A stretch of DNA of 64,000 bases from Mucilaginibacter myungsuensis (GCF_015222005.1 NZ_JADFFL010000008.1:124001-188000), one strand, 5' to 3'; shown: positions 33,773-44,251, numbered from the stretch's first letter. Notes: a model not told the origin generated them from the sequence alone. Numbers and translations are program-made.

Positions 33773-36403
33773 TTAGTTTGCCAATCGGTTCAAATTTTCT
33801 GTTAAGCTTTTGATCTTGGCTTCGGCGTCGTCCTTTTTCTTTTGCTCGTTGGCTACAACTTCAGGCTTAGCGTTCTGCACAAAGCGCTCGTTACCCAGTT
33901 TACCCATAACCGACTTTAAGAACCCTTGCTGATACCCGATCTCTTTGGTCAGTCGTTCTATCTCGGCTGCAACGTCAATGGTCTCGCCCAGAGGGATATA
34001 GAACTCATCGGTGCCAACTAAAAAGCTCGACGCGCCTTCAACCGTATCAGACACTAAGGTCAGCTCGCCAATATTGCCCAGCTTACAAATAATAGGCTGA
34101 TACTTATTGAAATCGATGCCCGAATTTGCCTTGATCATCAGGTCCAAGCTTTCTTTCGGCGACAGTTGTTTACTGTTACGTGTATTGCGGATATCGGCAA
34201 TGATCTGCTTAACCACCTCAAGTTCCGAGGTCAATTGGGTATTCATTTGCCCCGACTGCGGCATTTGCGCTACTATACATTTGTCGCTCTCCGCGCGTTG
34301 GCCGAATAATTCATCGTTCCACAATTCCTCTGTCAGGAATGGCATGAACGGGTGCAAGATCTTCAATACGTCCTCAAAAAACTTAATGGTTTGCGTGTAG
34401 GTAGTACGGTCTATCGGTTGCAGGTAGACCGGCTTGATCATCTCCAGGTACCATGCACAGAAATCGTCCCAAACCAATTTGTAAGTACCCATCAAGGCAT
34501 CCGACAAACGGTAGTTGGCAAAATCATCCTCGATACCTTTCAAAGCCTCACTAAAGCGGTTGCCGAACCACTCGATAGCGATACCGTTAGGGTTGCTCAG
34601 GCTGTCATCAACCTCCCAACCTTTGATCAGCTTAAAGGCGTTCCATATCTTGTTGGCAAAGCCGGCACCCTGCTCGCAATATTTCTCGTCGAACATCAGG
34701 TCGTTACCGGCAGGTGAACTTAATAGCATACCTACACGTACACCGTCGGCACCGTATTTCTCGATCAGGCCCAGCGGATCGGGCGAGTTACCTAATGATT
34801 TGGACATTTTACGGCCCAATTTATCTCGCACGATACCGGTCAGGTAAACATTCTTAAAAGGCACCTGTCCGCGGAACTCGTGACCGGCCATGATCATACG
34901 CGCTACCCAAAAGAACAGGATCTCCGGCGCGGTCACCAGGTCGTTAGTAGGGTAGTAGTAATTGATGTCGGCATTGTTAGGGTCTTTAAAACCATCAAAT
35001 ACCGATATCGGCCACAACCATGATGAGAACCAAGTATCCAGAACGTCCTCGTCTTGACGTAGGTCTTGAGTGGTGAGTGCCGGGTTCTGAGTTTTCTCGA
35101 TCGCCAAAGGCAAAGCTTCCCCTGCTGTCTTTGCAATTACGAACTGACCATTGGGTAAATACCAGGCCGGGATCTGTTGCCCCCACCAAAGTTGGCGGCT
35201 GATACACCAATCCTTCACGTTCTCCATCCAATGGCGGTAGGTATTGATGAACTTATCAGGGATCAGTTTAATATCGCCTTCCAGAACGTAGTCCAGCGCC
35301 GGTTTGGCCATCTCTTCCATCTTGCAGAACCACTGCATAGAAAGCTTTGGCTCGATGGCAGCATCAGTACGCTCGCTAAAACCTATCTGTGATTTGTAAT
35401 CTTCTACTTTTTCTAACGACCCAGCGGTCTCTAACAAAGTTGCTATCTTTTTACGGGCGATGAAACGGTCCTCGCCGATCAGGATCTGAGCGTTCTCGTT
35501 CAGGGTACCGTCGTCATTCAGGATGTCGATAACCGGCAGGTTATGTTTTTGACCAAGTTCATAGTCATTCAGATCGTGTGCCGGGGTCACCTTTAAACAA
35601 CCTGTACCAAAATCCATGGTCACATACTCATCCAGGATCACCGGAATCTCACGACCGATCAAGGGGATTGTTACCGACTTGCCATGCAAATGGGTATAAC
35701 GCTCATCATTAGGATTGATACAGATCGCTGCATCAGCCATGATGGTCTCAGGACGGGTAGTAGCGATAGTCAGGTGGCTATCGCCACCAACTACCTTATA
35801 TTGTATGTAGTAAAGTTTCTGATTTACTTCCTTACGGATAACCTCCTCGTCACTAACAGCTGTCTTACCGGCAGGATCCCAGTTAACCATGCGTACGCCA
35901 CGATAGATCAGGCCTTTGTTATACAAATGTATAAAGGTCTCGATAACGGCATCGCTCAAGTCATCGTCCATGGTAAAGCGGGTACGGTCCCAATCGCAGG
36001 ATGCACCCAATTTTTTTAATTGCTCCAGGATGATGCCGCCGTATTTTTCTTTCCATTCCCAGGCATAGCTCAGGAACTCCGGACGGGTAAGGTCTTTTTT
36101 GCTGATACCGCGTTCTTTCAACATCGCAACTACCTTAGCTTCGGTAGCGATAGAGGCGTGGTCGGTACCCGGCACCCAGCAGGCATTTTTACCCTGCATA
36201 CGGGCGCGACGTATCAATACATCCTGAATAGTGTTATTCAGCATGTGGCCCATGTGCAATACCCCGGTGACGTTTGGCGGAGGGATCACAATGGTGTATG
36301 GCTCCCGTTCATCGGGCACCGACCTGAAAAATCCATTGTCTAACCAATACTTATACCACTTGTCCTCTGCTTCTTTAGGCTGATACGTTTTAGAAATACT
36401 CAT
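33773..36403 (-). CDS. valS: Valyl-tRNA synthetase
   Basis: The 876-residue enzyme charges tRNA-Val. The class I HIGH motif appears as HMGH at 50-53 within PPNVTGVLHMGH, the KMSKS motif in KLGRKMSKSLGNSPDP near residue 530, the editing domain around 190-340 with TTRPETIMADAA, and the C-terminal coiled coil (EIERLTKEIGYQQGFLKSV) that binds the tRNA. Length and order match the bacterial family. A -7 box lies just upstream. Confidence 0.98.
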   Translation of the reverse strand: MSISKTYQPKEAEDKWYKYWLDNGFFRSVPDEREPYTIVIPPPNVTGVLHMGHMLNNTIQDVLIRRARMQGKNACWVPGTDHASIATEAKVVAMLKERGISKKDLTRPEFLSYAWEWKEKYGGIILEQLKKLGASCDWDRTRFTMDDDLSDAVIETFIHLYNKGLIYRGVRMVNWDPAGKTAVSDEEVIRKEVNQKLYYIQYKVVGGDSHLTIATTRPETIMADAAICINPNDERYTHLHGKSVTIPLIGREIPVILDEYVTMDFGTGCLKVTPAHDLNDYELGQKHNLPVIDILNDDGTLNENAQILIGEDRFIARKKIATLLETAGSLEKVEDYKSQIGFSERTDAAIEPKLSMQWFCKMEEMAKPALDYVLEGDIKLIPDKFINTYRHWMENVKDWCISRQLWWGQQIPAWYLPNGQFVIAKTAGEALPLAIEKTQNPALTTQDLRQDEDVLDTWFSSWLWPISVFDGFKDPNNADINYYYPTNDLVTAPEILFFWVARMIMAGHEFRGQVPFKNVYLTGIVRDKLGRKMSKSLGNSPDPLGLIEKYGADGVRVGMLLSSPAGNDLMFDEKYCEQGAGFANKIWNAFKLIKGWEVDDSLSNPNGIAIEWFGNRFSEALKGIEDDFANYRLSDALMGTYKLVWDDFCAWYLEMIKPVYLQPIDRTTYTQTIKFFEDVLKILHPFMPFLTEELWNDELFGQRAESDKCIVAQMPQSGQMNTQLTSELEVVKQIIADIRNTRNSKQLSPKESLDLMIKANSGIDFNKYQPIICKLGNIGELTLVSDTVEGASSFLVGTDEFYIPLGETIDVAAEIERLTKEIGYQQGFLKSVMGKLGNERFVQNAKPEVVANEQKKKDDAEAKIKSLTENLNRLAN

Positions 36404-36410
36404 AAGTGTA

Positions 36411-36418
36411 CAAATTTA
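36411..36418 (-). promoter_or_regulatory. -7 box TAAATTTG of valS
   Basis: Perfect TAnnTTTG on the minus strand, seven bases before the valS ATG; the leader would be very short. Confidence 0.45.
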
Positions 36419-36462
36419 CGGAATTTGCACGTAAGGTTAAAGTAGGAAAAAGCGCAAATGCA

Positions 36463-36503
36463 GGGAGGGGTTAGTCACAATGCAAAGCTGACCAACCCCT
36501 CCC
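36463..36503. repeat. Strong 15-bp hairpin between GH15 and valS
   Basis: Bases 36463-36477 (GGGAGGGGTTAGTCA) pair with 36489-36503 (TGACCAACCCCTCCC) with one mismatch around an 11-base loop. It lies after the otsAB-GH15 operon and before valS and may end the operon transcript, although no direct U-run follows. Confidence 0.65.
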
Positions 36504-36562
36504 CGCCATTTTAACACAACGCCACAACACCCTTTCCCAAAGAGGGAATTTTAAGGTATCAC

Positions 36563-38353
36563 CTACAAAAATATCGGCTTATCCAACTTCATCGATATCC
36601 TATAAGCCGCATTCATCAAACCTACGTGGCTGTAAGCCTGAGGGAAGTTGCCCCATTGGCTACCATCTTTCTCGTCCACGTCTTCGCTAAAGAGTAACAG
36701 GTGGTTAGAGAATTGCAGTAAGTTCTCAAATTCGCGTACGGCATCATCTATACGTCCGACGGCCGCCAGGGCTTCTACATACCAAAAAGCACAGATGAGG
36801 AAGGTGGTTTTGGGCTTGCCAAAATCATCGGTGTATAGGTATCGATAGAACAGACCGTTCTCTGCTTTTAGCTCTCTTTCTACCGCGATCAGGTGGTCCT
36901 TGGCCCGGTCAGATGCCGGGTCGAGGTAGTGCATCATGATCAGCTGCAGGGTACTGGCGTCCAGATTTTGGCTGCCGGCTGAATTGGTGTACACCTTTCT
37001 GATAGGATCATAACAGCTCTCGATATGCGCTGCTGCCCGTTCTTTAAGTGATATGGCGCGGGAAACTAAGCCATCATCGCCGATGGTCCTTGCCATTTTC
37101 TCTGCCGCCGATGCGCCCGCCCATTGAAACAGGTTGCTGTAACAGTGTATATTGGCAAAGTTGCGGAACTCCCATATACCGGCATCCTTTTCGTCGATGG
37201 TCATTTCTATCTTATTCAGCAGATAGTTGATCCATTTATCCGAATCTTTGCGTTCGGCAAAAGTGAAACGGTGGTCGATGTATAACGGCAATACCGATAT
37301 CATCACCTGTCCGTAAATGTCGTTCTGGATATGCTCTGATGCCTGGTTACCTATGCGGACAGGCTTGTTGCCCATATATCCGTCAAGGTCATCATGGATA
37401 AATTCTTCCAGATCTTTTTTACCGGTGATGCTATAAAGCGGCTGATAACGCAACTCGTCAGAGAAAGAAATATTGGTGACATAATTAAAATACTTTTCCA
37501 TCTCTTCAAAATGGCCGATATGGCTAAGCGAGGTGATCACATAAAAAGTATCGCGCAACCAGCAGTAACGATAATCCCAATTGCGCCCACTACCCGGTGA
37601 TTCGGGCAAACTGGTGGTACTTGCGGCTATAATAGCCCCGGTATCTTCGTACTGGTGTATCTTTAAAGCCAGAGCCGAACGGATCACCACATTTTGGTGA
37701 AATTGCGCAATGGTAGAGTGCTTGATCCAAGTGCGCCAGTACTGGGTGGTCTCGCGCAGAAAGCGCACAACGGTGCTCGCCAGCGGTGCTTCTAACGGTT
37801 CGCCGTAGGTCATCACCAGGTATTTGGTCTCGTTCAGTACAAAAGATTGCTCTTCAAAAACGTAGCTGATGGGGATATTGGTGGTCAGTCGCATACGTTC
37901 CTCGCCGCCCAAAAATTGAATATGGTTGCTGCCGCGATTAACGGTCAGTTGTTCGCGGCCGTAATCGCTCACCGGCTTGCATTTCACCCTAATGCGCGGC
38001 GATCCCTCTAACGGCTCTATCTGGCGGATCAGCATCAAGGGCTTATAGTAGCGGTCGTGCTCACGAAAACGAGGGGCAAAGTCGGTTACCCGGTATTTGG
38101 TATCGCCGCTGGTTATCTCGGTCACCAGTACGTTGGTGTTTTCCAGATAACGTTGATCCGATAAGTATTCTCCGTCAGGCAGGATAGAGAATTCGCCGCC
38201 TTTTTGCTTGTCAAGCAGTTGACCAAAAATAAAAGTGCTATCGAATCGCGGCCAGCAAAGCCAGTCGATATTGGTGTTTTTATTTACGTGGGCAATGTAG
38301 GCACAGTTGCCTATGATGCCTGTTTGGTAGGTATGTCTTGTGGTAGATGTCAT
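36563..38353 (-). CDS. Glycoside hydrolase family 15 enzyme (glucoamylase/trehalase-like)
   Basis: The 596-residue protein has the beta-sandwich N-terminal domain (residues 1-230; GNCAYIAHVNKNTNIDWLCWPRFDS) and the (alpha/alpha)6 barrel with the GH15 signature SLPESPGSGRNWDYRYCWLRD near 250-270 and the late GNFPQAYSHVGLMNAA. No signal peptide is present, so it is cytoplasmic. GH15 enzymes of this type cleave alpha-glucosidic bonds, and some act as trehalases. Its gene follows otsAB by 43 bases, so trehalose turnover is the likely role. Confidence 0.9.
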   Translation of the reverse strand: MTSTTRHTYQTGIIGNCAYIAHVNKNTNIDWLCWPRFDSTFIFGQLLDKQKGGEFSILPDGEYLSDQRYLENTNVLVTEITSGDTKYRVTDFAPRFREHDRYYKPLMLIRQIEPLEGSPRIRVKCKPVSDYGREQLTVNRGSNHIQFLGGEERMRLTTNIPISYVFEEQSFVLNETKYLVMTYGEPLEAPLASTVVRFLRETTQYWRTWIKHSTIAQFHQNVVIRSALALKIHQYEDTGAIIAASTTSLPESPGSGRNWDYRYCWLRDTFYVITSLSHIGHFEEMEKYFNYVTNISFSDELRYQPLYSITGKKDLEEFIHDDLDGYMGNKPVRIGNQASEHIQNDIYGQVMISVLPLYIDHRFTFAERKDSDKWINYLLNKIEMTIDEKDAGIWEFRNFANIHCYSNLFQWAGASAAEKMARTIGDDGLVSRAISLKERAAAHIESCYDPIRKVYTNSAGSQNLDASTLQLIMMHYLDPASDRAKDHLIAVERELKAENGLFYRYLYTDDFGKPKTTFLICAFWYVEALAAVGRIDDAVREFENLLQFSNHLLLFSEDVDEKDGSQWGNFPQAYSHVGLMNAAYRISMKLDKPIFL

Positions 38354-38396
38354 GTAAAAAAAGTTTTAAGGTAGCTTAACTACTTACTATTAAAGA

Positions 38397-40637
38397 CTAA
38401 TTAAGCCTAATGGTTTTCTTTGGATGGTCAATTACACTTTGTAGGAATGAACGCATCATATATGGCGTTTGCAAATTGTATTTGGCGGCCGATATTTCCA
38501 TCCCGATCTTAATGGTGTAAGCCCCCGGCACTTTAGCTAAGGCCGTGAACATGTCCTCGTCGGTACGGTCGTCGCCGGCGCAAAGGATAAAATCGTACTT
38601 TTTATGACGGACAAGGTTGCTAACCGCGATGCCTTTATTGATACCCTTCTCGCGCACCTCGATCACCTTATTACCGTTCAAAACCTCAAGCCCCATCAGT
38701 GGGGTCAGTTTGATGAGTTCCTCATACAATTCTTTGGCCCGGGATGTTCCCTCGAAACTATCGGTATTACGGTAATGCCATGCCAGCGAAAATTTCTTTT
38801 GCTCCATGAAAGATCCGGGGGCTTTAAGCGTATAAGTGTTCATCACCCGCTCTATTTTGGCCCGCCAGCTATCCAGATCCAGTTTGGCAGTGCTTATCCA
38901 ATCACCATCGGGTAGTTTAATGGTAGCGCCGTGTTCGGCTATCAAACCCAATGGCAGGTGCCCCAGCCAAAGGTCCAGCGTTTTGCTATCGCGGCCGCTG
39001 ACCAGATAGACCTCATTCTCGGGGTCGGTAGCGATATCTTCCAGTATCGACAGCAACTCAATATCGGGCCTTGCCATTACCGGTTCTTTGGCAAAGGGAG
39101 CAAGGGTGCCATCATAGTCCAGCAGGAGCAGGCGTTTAGATGTCGCAGCGTAATTCTCCAAAATGCGCGAGCGGGTAAAAGCATCCATAAAAGTAACTTC
39201 AGTACCCGATTGGTTCTTTTTAACTGCCGTTAAACTCTTGGTAAGGTCGGTGGCCCAACTGTTAACGTCATACCCGGCTACGCAAGCCTGCATCGCTTCC
39301 ATGCGACGGGCTTGTGCCTCTACCGGCATTTCCAGTCCGGTCTTAATGGCTTCGGCTATCTCGGTAATATCGTTAGGGTTGATGAGCAGCGCGTCGGTCA
39401 GTTCGCGGGCAGCACCGGCCAGCTCGCTTAGGATCAGTACGCCCTTTTTATCGGTACGGGTGGCCACAAATTCTTTAGCTACCAGGTTCATACCGTCGCG
39501 CAATGGGGTGATCAGCGCCAGATCGCAGCTGCCGTAAAGGGCAACCATCTCATCAAAAGGGATCTTATTGTAATGGTACAGCACCGGCTGCCAGGCAATA
39601 TCACCCAGCGAGCTGTTCATATTGCCAATATATTCATCGATCGCTTTTTTCTGCTCAGCGTATTTGGTGATCTCGTCCCTCGATGGCACGATCACCAACA
39701 CAAATACCACCTTGCCAATATAATCCGGATTATCCAGCAAGAATTTATGATAGCCCTTTAAGCGATTATCCACCCCCTTGGTATAGTCTAACCTGTCGAC
39801 CGAGAAGATCAGTTTTTTATCGCCTTTCAGTTCCAAATAGTTGTTCTTATGGCGTCGCACCTCGGGGCTTTCGGCCGCTTTATGGAAAAGATCCACATCA
39901 ATACTGATCGGGAAGGCATCGGCCTTAACCCGCCTGCCGTTATACAGAAAGGACTGCCCCTCATGCTCTACCTTCAGTACTTGCTCTACGCAATCTAAAA
40001 AGTGCGAGGCGTAGTCCATGGTATGGAAACCCACCAGATCTGCACCGGCCATGCCCGAAAGCAGGGCCTGTTGCCATTGCTTAGGGATGGTGCGGAACAA
40101 CTCGTACGATGGGAAAGGGATATGGAGGAATAACCCGATGCTCAGATCAGGGAATTTTTCGCGCAGCATACCGGCCAGTGGCAGTACGTGGTAGTCGTGT
40201 ATCCAAACCATGTCATCTTTACGGATCTGTGGGATCACAGCATCAGCAAATGAGCGGTTGACGCGCATGTAGGTCTCAAAATCCTCGTCGTTATACTCGG
40301 CGAAGGATGGGAAGTAATGGAACAGTGGCCAAAGCAGCGAGTTAGAAAAACCATTGTAATATAGGTTGTAATCGTCTTTATTAATGAAGACCGGCAGATA
40401 GTCGTACTCGCTTTGTGCGTTGGCCTCGGCGTGTGCTTTTTGCCAAACTTCGGGGCTGCAATCAGGGAACCCGGCCCAGATCTGCTCGCTGAAGGCTTCT
40501 TTGCCCCCGCTTTTTAGATACGAACTGATGGCGGATACCAATCCGCCCGACGACTTTTTAATGTCGTAACCATTGTTTTCGGTTTCCTCGATGCTTACGG
40601 GTAACCTGTTTGATATAATGAAAAGCCTGTTGCTCAT
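38397..40637 (-). CDS. otsAB: Bifunctional trehalose-6-phosphate synthase/phosphatase
   Basis: From the ATG giving MSNRLFIISNRLPVSI the product has 746 residues. Residues 1 to about 480 form a GT20 trehalose-6-phosphate synthase (HDYHVLPLAGMLR, SVDRLDYTKGVDNRL, NLVAKEFVAT). From about 500 on there is a HAD-type trehalose phosphatase with LLLDYDGTLAPF (near 505) and CAGDDRTDEDMF. The fused protein makes trehalose from UDP-glucose and glucose-6-phosphate. It is the first gene of an operon with GH15. The GTG codon 27 bases upstream was rejected as start because the conserved GT20 N-terminus begins at the ATG. Confidence 0.95.
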   Translation of the reverse strand: MSNRLFIISNRLPVSIEETENNGYDIKKSSGGLVSAISSYLKSGGKEAFSEQIWAGFPDCSPEVWQKAHAEANAQSEYDYLPVFINKDDYNLYYNGFSNSLLWPLFHYFPSFAEYNDEDFETYMRVNRSFADAVIPQIRKDDMVWIHDYHVLPLAGMLREKFPDLSIGLFLHIPFPSYELFRTIPKQWQQALLSGMAGADLVGFHTMDYASHFLDCVEQVLKVEHEGQSFLYNGRRVKADAFPISIDVDLFHKAAESPEVRRHKNNYLELKGDKKLIFSVDRLDYTKGVDNRLKGYHKFLLDNPDYIGKVVFVLVIVPSRDEITKYAEQKKAIDEYIGNMNSSLGDIAWQPVLYHYNKIPFDEMVALYGSCDLALITPLRDGMNLVAKEFVATRTDKKGVLILSELAGAARELTDALLINPNDITEIAEAIKTGLEMPVEAQARRMEAMQACVAGYDVNSWATDLTKSLTAVKKNQSGTEVTFMDAFTRSRILENYAATSKRLLLLDYDGTLAPFAKEPVMARPDIELLSILEDIATDPENEVYLVSGRDSKTLDLWLGHLPLGLIAEHGATIKLPDGDWISTAKLDLDSWRAKIERVMNTYTLKAPGSFMEQKKFSLAWHYRNTDSFEGTSRAKELYEELIKLTPLMGLEVLNGNKVIEVREKGINKGIAVSNLVRHKKYDFILCAGDDRTDEDMFTALAKVPGAYTIKIGMEISAAKYNLQTPYMMRSFLQSVIDHPKKTIRLN

Positions 40638-40812
40638 GCTTGTTGAAATTGAAAATGAGCGCACGCCAATAAGCGATAGCGCTAAAGGAAAAAATTAGGG
40701 GGATGGCCCGGAAAAATAAAAGGCCGCCACGACCGATGGTTGCCCGGCTTAAACAGCGTCGACAACATTCGGGAATGTTAAATTTTAACAGAAAAAAATG
40801 CCTGTAGTTTTA

Positions 40813-41211
40813 CTAAAAGGGTGTTAATCTGAATAAATAGGCATAATAATGAGGTAACGCGCCTACTAATACCGTGCGGTGATGCTGCCTTACCAAGGAT
40901 GATATGCGGCAAATGGCATCGCCAAAATTTAAAGTGATGTAAAACGGGGCAACATCATTGCACCTAAAACCCGGCAACGCGAACTTACTGCGGTACTTTG
41001 CTTTTTTAGGGCTGCGGGCTTCGCCGCTCGAAGTGCTAAATGTTGGCTGTTTGGTTTTTGCCACCGCGTTCGCCGCGGGTGGGTGGCTATCTAAAGGGAA
41101 GTAGTTGAAGATCTGTGCATTTCCCGTAGCTTCGGTTCGTGATGACCGTAAACCCGTCATCAAACAGATGAGGGTGAAACACAGGGATATGTACAGACTT
41201 TTTTTTAGCAT
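40813..41211 (-). CDS. Putative small secreted protein
   Basis: From the ATG giving MLKKSLYISLCFTLICLMTG the product has 132 residues with a signal peptide. A Ser/Lys-rich middle (KTKQPTFSTSSGEARSPKK) is followed by a hydrophobic-aromatic end (YITLNFGDAICRISSLV). No family is recognised. It is divergent from the propeller gene at 41407. Confidence 0.5.
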   Translation of the reverse strand: MLKKSLYISLCFTLICLMTGLRSSRTEATGNAQIFNYFPLDSHPPAANAVAKTKQPTFSTSSGEARSPKKAKYRSKFALPGFRCNDVAPFYITLNFGDAICRISSLVRQHHRTVLVGALPHYYAYLFRLTPF

Positions 41212-41406
41212 AGGCGCTTGCGGTATTGGCAAGATACAAAATGTTTTTGCCGATATGAGCCTTATAGCAACAGAATAACCGTTTTGTTGACGGTTATTTT
41301 ACATTTTGGCATCGTTTGCGTAAAAAATAGTAGCTTTTGGTATCACATTTTGTCGGCTACAATGATAACTTGCAGTGTAAACCAATTAGCTGACCACCAT
41401 TTTATC

Positions 41407-42396
41407 ATGATCAATTTCCTCGCCTTTAAACGGCCTGTAATTCGCTTTGTCCTGTCGTTGACATTAATTTCTACAGCGGTATCCGCTCAGGATGTAAAAC
41501 CCATAGCCCCCGCCGTTTTACCCGGCCAGGGACTTAAACAATACGACTTTTTTTATGCCGGCGAGGCTCCCACCCGCAATATGTACATTGTGCGTGGTGG
41601 AAAGATCGCGTGGAAATACATAGACAGCACGGGTCGTGGCGAGATCAGCGATGCCATTTTGATGGCCAATGGTAATATCCTCTTCGCGCATCAATACGGC
41701 ATTACGCTGATCAATAGCGACAAAAAAGTGCTGTGGCAATATAACGCTCCTGAAGGTGCCGAAACCCATACCGCGCAACTGATCGGTACGGATAGGGTCG
41801 TGTTCGTTCAGAACGGTAACCCGGCCAAAGTGCTGGTGATCAACATTAAGACCGACTCGGTAGAGAAGCAATTTAACATCCCTTTCAAAAGCGGTACCCA
41901 CGGACAGATACGCCACGCGCGGTTGACGGCGCAAGGCACACTGATGATCGCCCACATGGATCTGGGTAAGGTGAACGAGTATGATACCGATGGCAATATC
42001 CTGCTATCTTTAGATGTGCCGAGCGTATGGTCGGCCGTGCCGTTAAAAAGTGGCAATATATTGGTGGCCAGCAACCAAAACTTTGTTAAAGAGATCACCC
42101 GCAATGGGTACGCCGTTTGGGAAGTGCAGTTAAAAGATATCCCGGGCTACAAATTGACCGATCCGCAAATAGCGCAAAAACTACCGAACGGTAATTTTCT
42201 CATCAATAACTGGTTTAACTCGTGGGAGAAGAAACTGGACAAGACCAACCCGCCCGTGCAGGCTATAGAGCTAACCCCCGGCCGTAAAGTAGTTTGGGCC
42301 TTACGCTCATGGGAGTTAGGCCCGTCGACCACTATCCAATTGCTGAACGACCCGAACAACATCACCGAAAAAGCCTTTTTTGGCGAGTTTAAGTAA
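41407..42396 (+). CDS. Secreted PQQ-like beta-propeller protein
   Basis: From the ATG giving MINFLAFKRPVIRFVLSL the product has 329 residues with a signal peptide ending SAQ. The rest is built of propeller-type repeats, for example GKIAWKYIDSTGRGEISDAILMAN, KKVLWQYNAPEGAETHTAQ and GYAVWEVQLKDIPG, with the W-x-Y/V tryptophan pattern of PQQ-like repeats. No catalytic residues or cofactor ligands can be named. It may bind carbohydrate or act as scaffold. Earlier in-frame codons were rejected because they precede the signal peptide by 63 residues. Confidence 0.8.
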   Translation: MINFLAFKRPVIRFVLSLTLISTAVSAQDVKPIAPAVLPGQGLKQYDFFYAGEAPTRNMYIVRGGKIAWKYIDSTGRGEISDAILMANGNILFAHQYGITLINSDKKVLWQYNAPEGAETHTAQLIGTDRVVFVQNGNPAKVLVINIKTDSVEKQFNIPFKSGTHGQIRHARLTAQGTLMIAHMDLGKVNEYDTDGNILLSLDVPSVWSAVPLKSGNILVASNQNFVKEITRNGYAVWEVQLKDIPGYKLTDPQIAQKLPNGNFLINNWFNSWEKKLDKTNPPVQAIELTPGRKVVWALRSWELGPSTTIQLLNDPNNITEKAFFGEFK

Positions 42397-42435
42397 GTTT
42401 TTAAAACCATGCCCTTACCCTGCGGTTAGTTGGGC

Positions 42436-43206
42436 ATGGAACGCTTTAAAAACAAAGTTGCTTTAATTACCGGTAGCAGCCAGGGCATAGGTGCGGCATG
42501 CGCCATTAGATTGGCCGAAGAAGGTGCCGACCTGATCATCCACGGCCGCGAAATGGACGAGGACGTTAAACAGTTGATGGAGCAGATCCGCCACTGGGGC
42601 CGCAAAGTGGAGTTTATCCCCGCTGATCTTAACCTATCCGGCAGTGCCGAAAAACTGGTGAGCGATGCTGTGGCCGTTTTTGGTAAACTCGACATCCTGA
42701 TCAATAATGCCGGTATGGAGATCCGTGCCGATTTTATTGATGTGACCGAAGCCGACTACGACATGGTGATGAACGTGAACCTGAAAAGCGTTTTCTTTGG
42801 CATACAGGCTTACGTAAAATACTGCCGATCTATAGGCAGCCCGGGTGTGATCGTGAACATGAGTTCGGTACACGAAGAGATCGTGTTCCCGCATTTCGCG
42901 GCCTATTGCGTAAGCAAAGGCGGATTAAAGATGCTGACCCGCAACCTGGCATCAGAGTTAGCTCCTTTCCATATCCGGGTGAACAATGTGGCCCCGGGTG
43001 CTATCGCCACGCCTATCAATGAAAAGCTGTTGAGCGATAAAGAACAACTGCAAAAAGTACTACAGAACATCCCCCTCAAAAAAATGGGTAAACCCGAAGA
43101 CGTTGCCGCTCTGGTAGCCTTCCTGGCCAGTGATGAAGCCGGTTACATCACCGGATCTACCCATTACGTGGATGGCGGGTTGACGTATCATTATGAGGAG
43201 CAATAG
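42436..43206 (+). CDS. SDR-family oxidoreductase (glucose dehydrogenase-like)
   Basis: From the ATG giving MERFKNKVALITG the 256-residue protein is a classical short-chain dehydrogenase. It has TGSSQGIG at 12-19 for NAD(P) binding, NNAG near 92, the catalytic serine in MSSVHEE and YCVSK with Tyr and Lys, and the end GYITGSTHYVDGGLTYHYEEQ. The overall sequence resembles bacterial glucose-1-dehydrogenases and sugar/polyol SDRs, which fits the surrounding sugar genes. The exact substrate is open. Confidence 0.88.
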   Translation: MERFKNKVALITGSSQGIGAACAIRLAEEGADLIIHGREMDEDVKQLMEQIRHWGRKVEFIPADLNLSGSAEKLVSDAVAVFGKLDILINNAGMEIRADFIDVTEADYDMVMNVNLKSVFFGIQAYVKYCRSIGSPGVIVNMSSVHEEIVFPHFAAYCVSKGGLKMLTRNLASELAPFHIRVNNVAPGAIATPINEKLLSDKEQLQKVLQNIPLKKMGKPEDVAALVAFLASDEAGYITGSTHYVDGGLTYHYEEQ

Positions 43207-43264
43207 GGGAAGGAATGCGAAGCGCGGAAATTCATCCCGATAACTATCGGGAGCGGATGGACCT

Positions 43265-44251
43265 TTACTTTTGCTTCCCGTTCAACTTAATTATCCTTGA
43301 CCTGATGTAAGTCCCTGCCAGACTGAGGTCTTTAGCAGCCCATCCGCCTTTAACGCTTGCGCCGGGCATTAATATAGCGGTGGTCTCTTTTTTGTCGACG
43401 ATGCTCCAGTCCGTCCAACTTAATTGGTTCTTCTCCATCCAGTTGAGCCATTTGTTGGTTTTGTCGATGTCGAATACGCCGTTGCCGTTAGATTCGCCTA
43501 CACCCCATTCCGTCACAAATAGCGGGAGTTTGGCGGCGATGGCTGCATCGCCACGTTTCCTTAATTCATCCTGATGATAAGGGTCCGATGCGTAAAAATG
43601 GAAAGAGTAAGCAATGTTATCAAAACCTTTGATACGGTCGGCCGCTACCACATCCACATGCTGATCCCAACTTGGCGATCCTACTACAATGATGTTGTTC
43701 TTGTCGTGCTTGCGGATCTCGGGTATAACAGTTACGGCGTATTGCTTTACGATCTGCCAGCTGATCTCTTCAGGTTCGTTCCATATCTCATAGATCACAT
43801 TTGGTATGCCGACATATTTCTTAGCCATCCGCCCAAAGAACGCGCGCGACTTTTCTACATTCTTGTTGGCATGATGGTCGTGCCAGTCAATGATCACATA
43901 GATGCCTTGCTTAATAGCAGCATCCACCATTGCTATCGCTAACTGTTGCTGACTTGGGTCTTGAATATATCCGCCGTTCTCTTCCACCGCCATAGATACG
44001 CGGATCAAACTGATGTTAAAGTCTTTCACCAGCCAGTTCACCACTTCGGGCGTGTAAAATTTCTTACCTTCCCAAATGCTCCAGAACAAACTTACGCCCC
44101 GCAATTGCGGCGGCCGGCCATTTTTATCTACGATGCGCCCGTCTGACACCTTTAATTGACCGTGTTTGCTGACCGGTGTTGCCGATTGCGCGGATACAGT
44201 TAGCGTGGTCACGACTATTAATAGCAAAGCGATAGTTAAATTTTTGAACAT
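43265..44251 (-). CDS. Secreted GH5 endoglucanase
   Basis: The 328-residue protein has a signal peptide (TIALLLIVVTTLTVSAQ) and a single GH5 catalytic barrel, apparently subfamily 2. The acid/base is Glu159 in IYEIWNEP and the nucleophile Glu248 in FVTEWG; RGVSLFWSIWEG and IDWHDH are other family motifs. It should cut internal beta-1,4-glucan bonds outside the cell. There is no carbohydrate-binding module. It lies back to back with the GH78-like gene. Confidence 0.93.
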   Translation of the reverse strand: MFKNLTIALLLIVVTTLTVSAQSATPVSKHGQLKVSDGRIVDKNGRPPQLRGVSLFWSIWEGKKFYTPEVVNWLVKDFNISLIRVSMAVEENGGYIQDPSQQQLAIAMVDAAIKQGIYVIIDWHDHHANKNVEKSRAFFGRMAKKYVGIPNVIYEIWNEPEEISWQIVKQYAVTVIPEIRKHDKNNIIVVGSPSWDQHVDVVAADRIKGFDNIAYSFHFYASDPYHQDELRKRGDAAIAAKLPLFVTEWGVGESNGNGVFDIDKTNKWLNWMEKNQLSWTDWSIVDKKETTAILMPGASVKGGWAAKDLSLAGTYIRSRIIKLNGKQK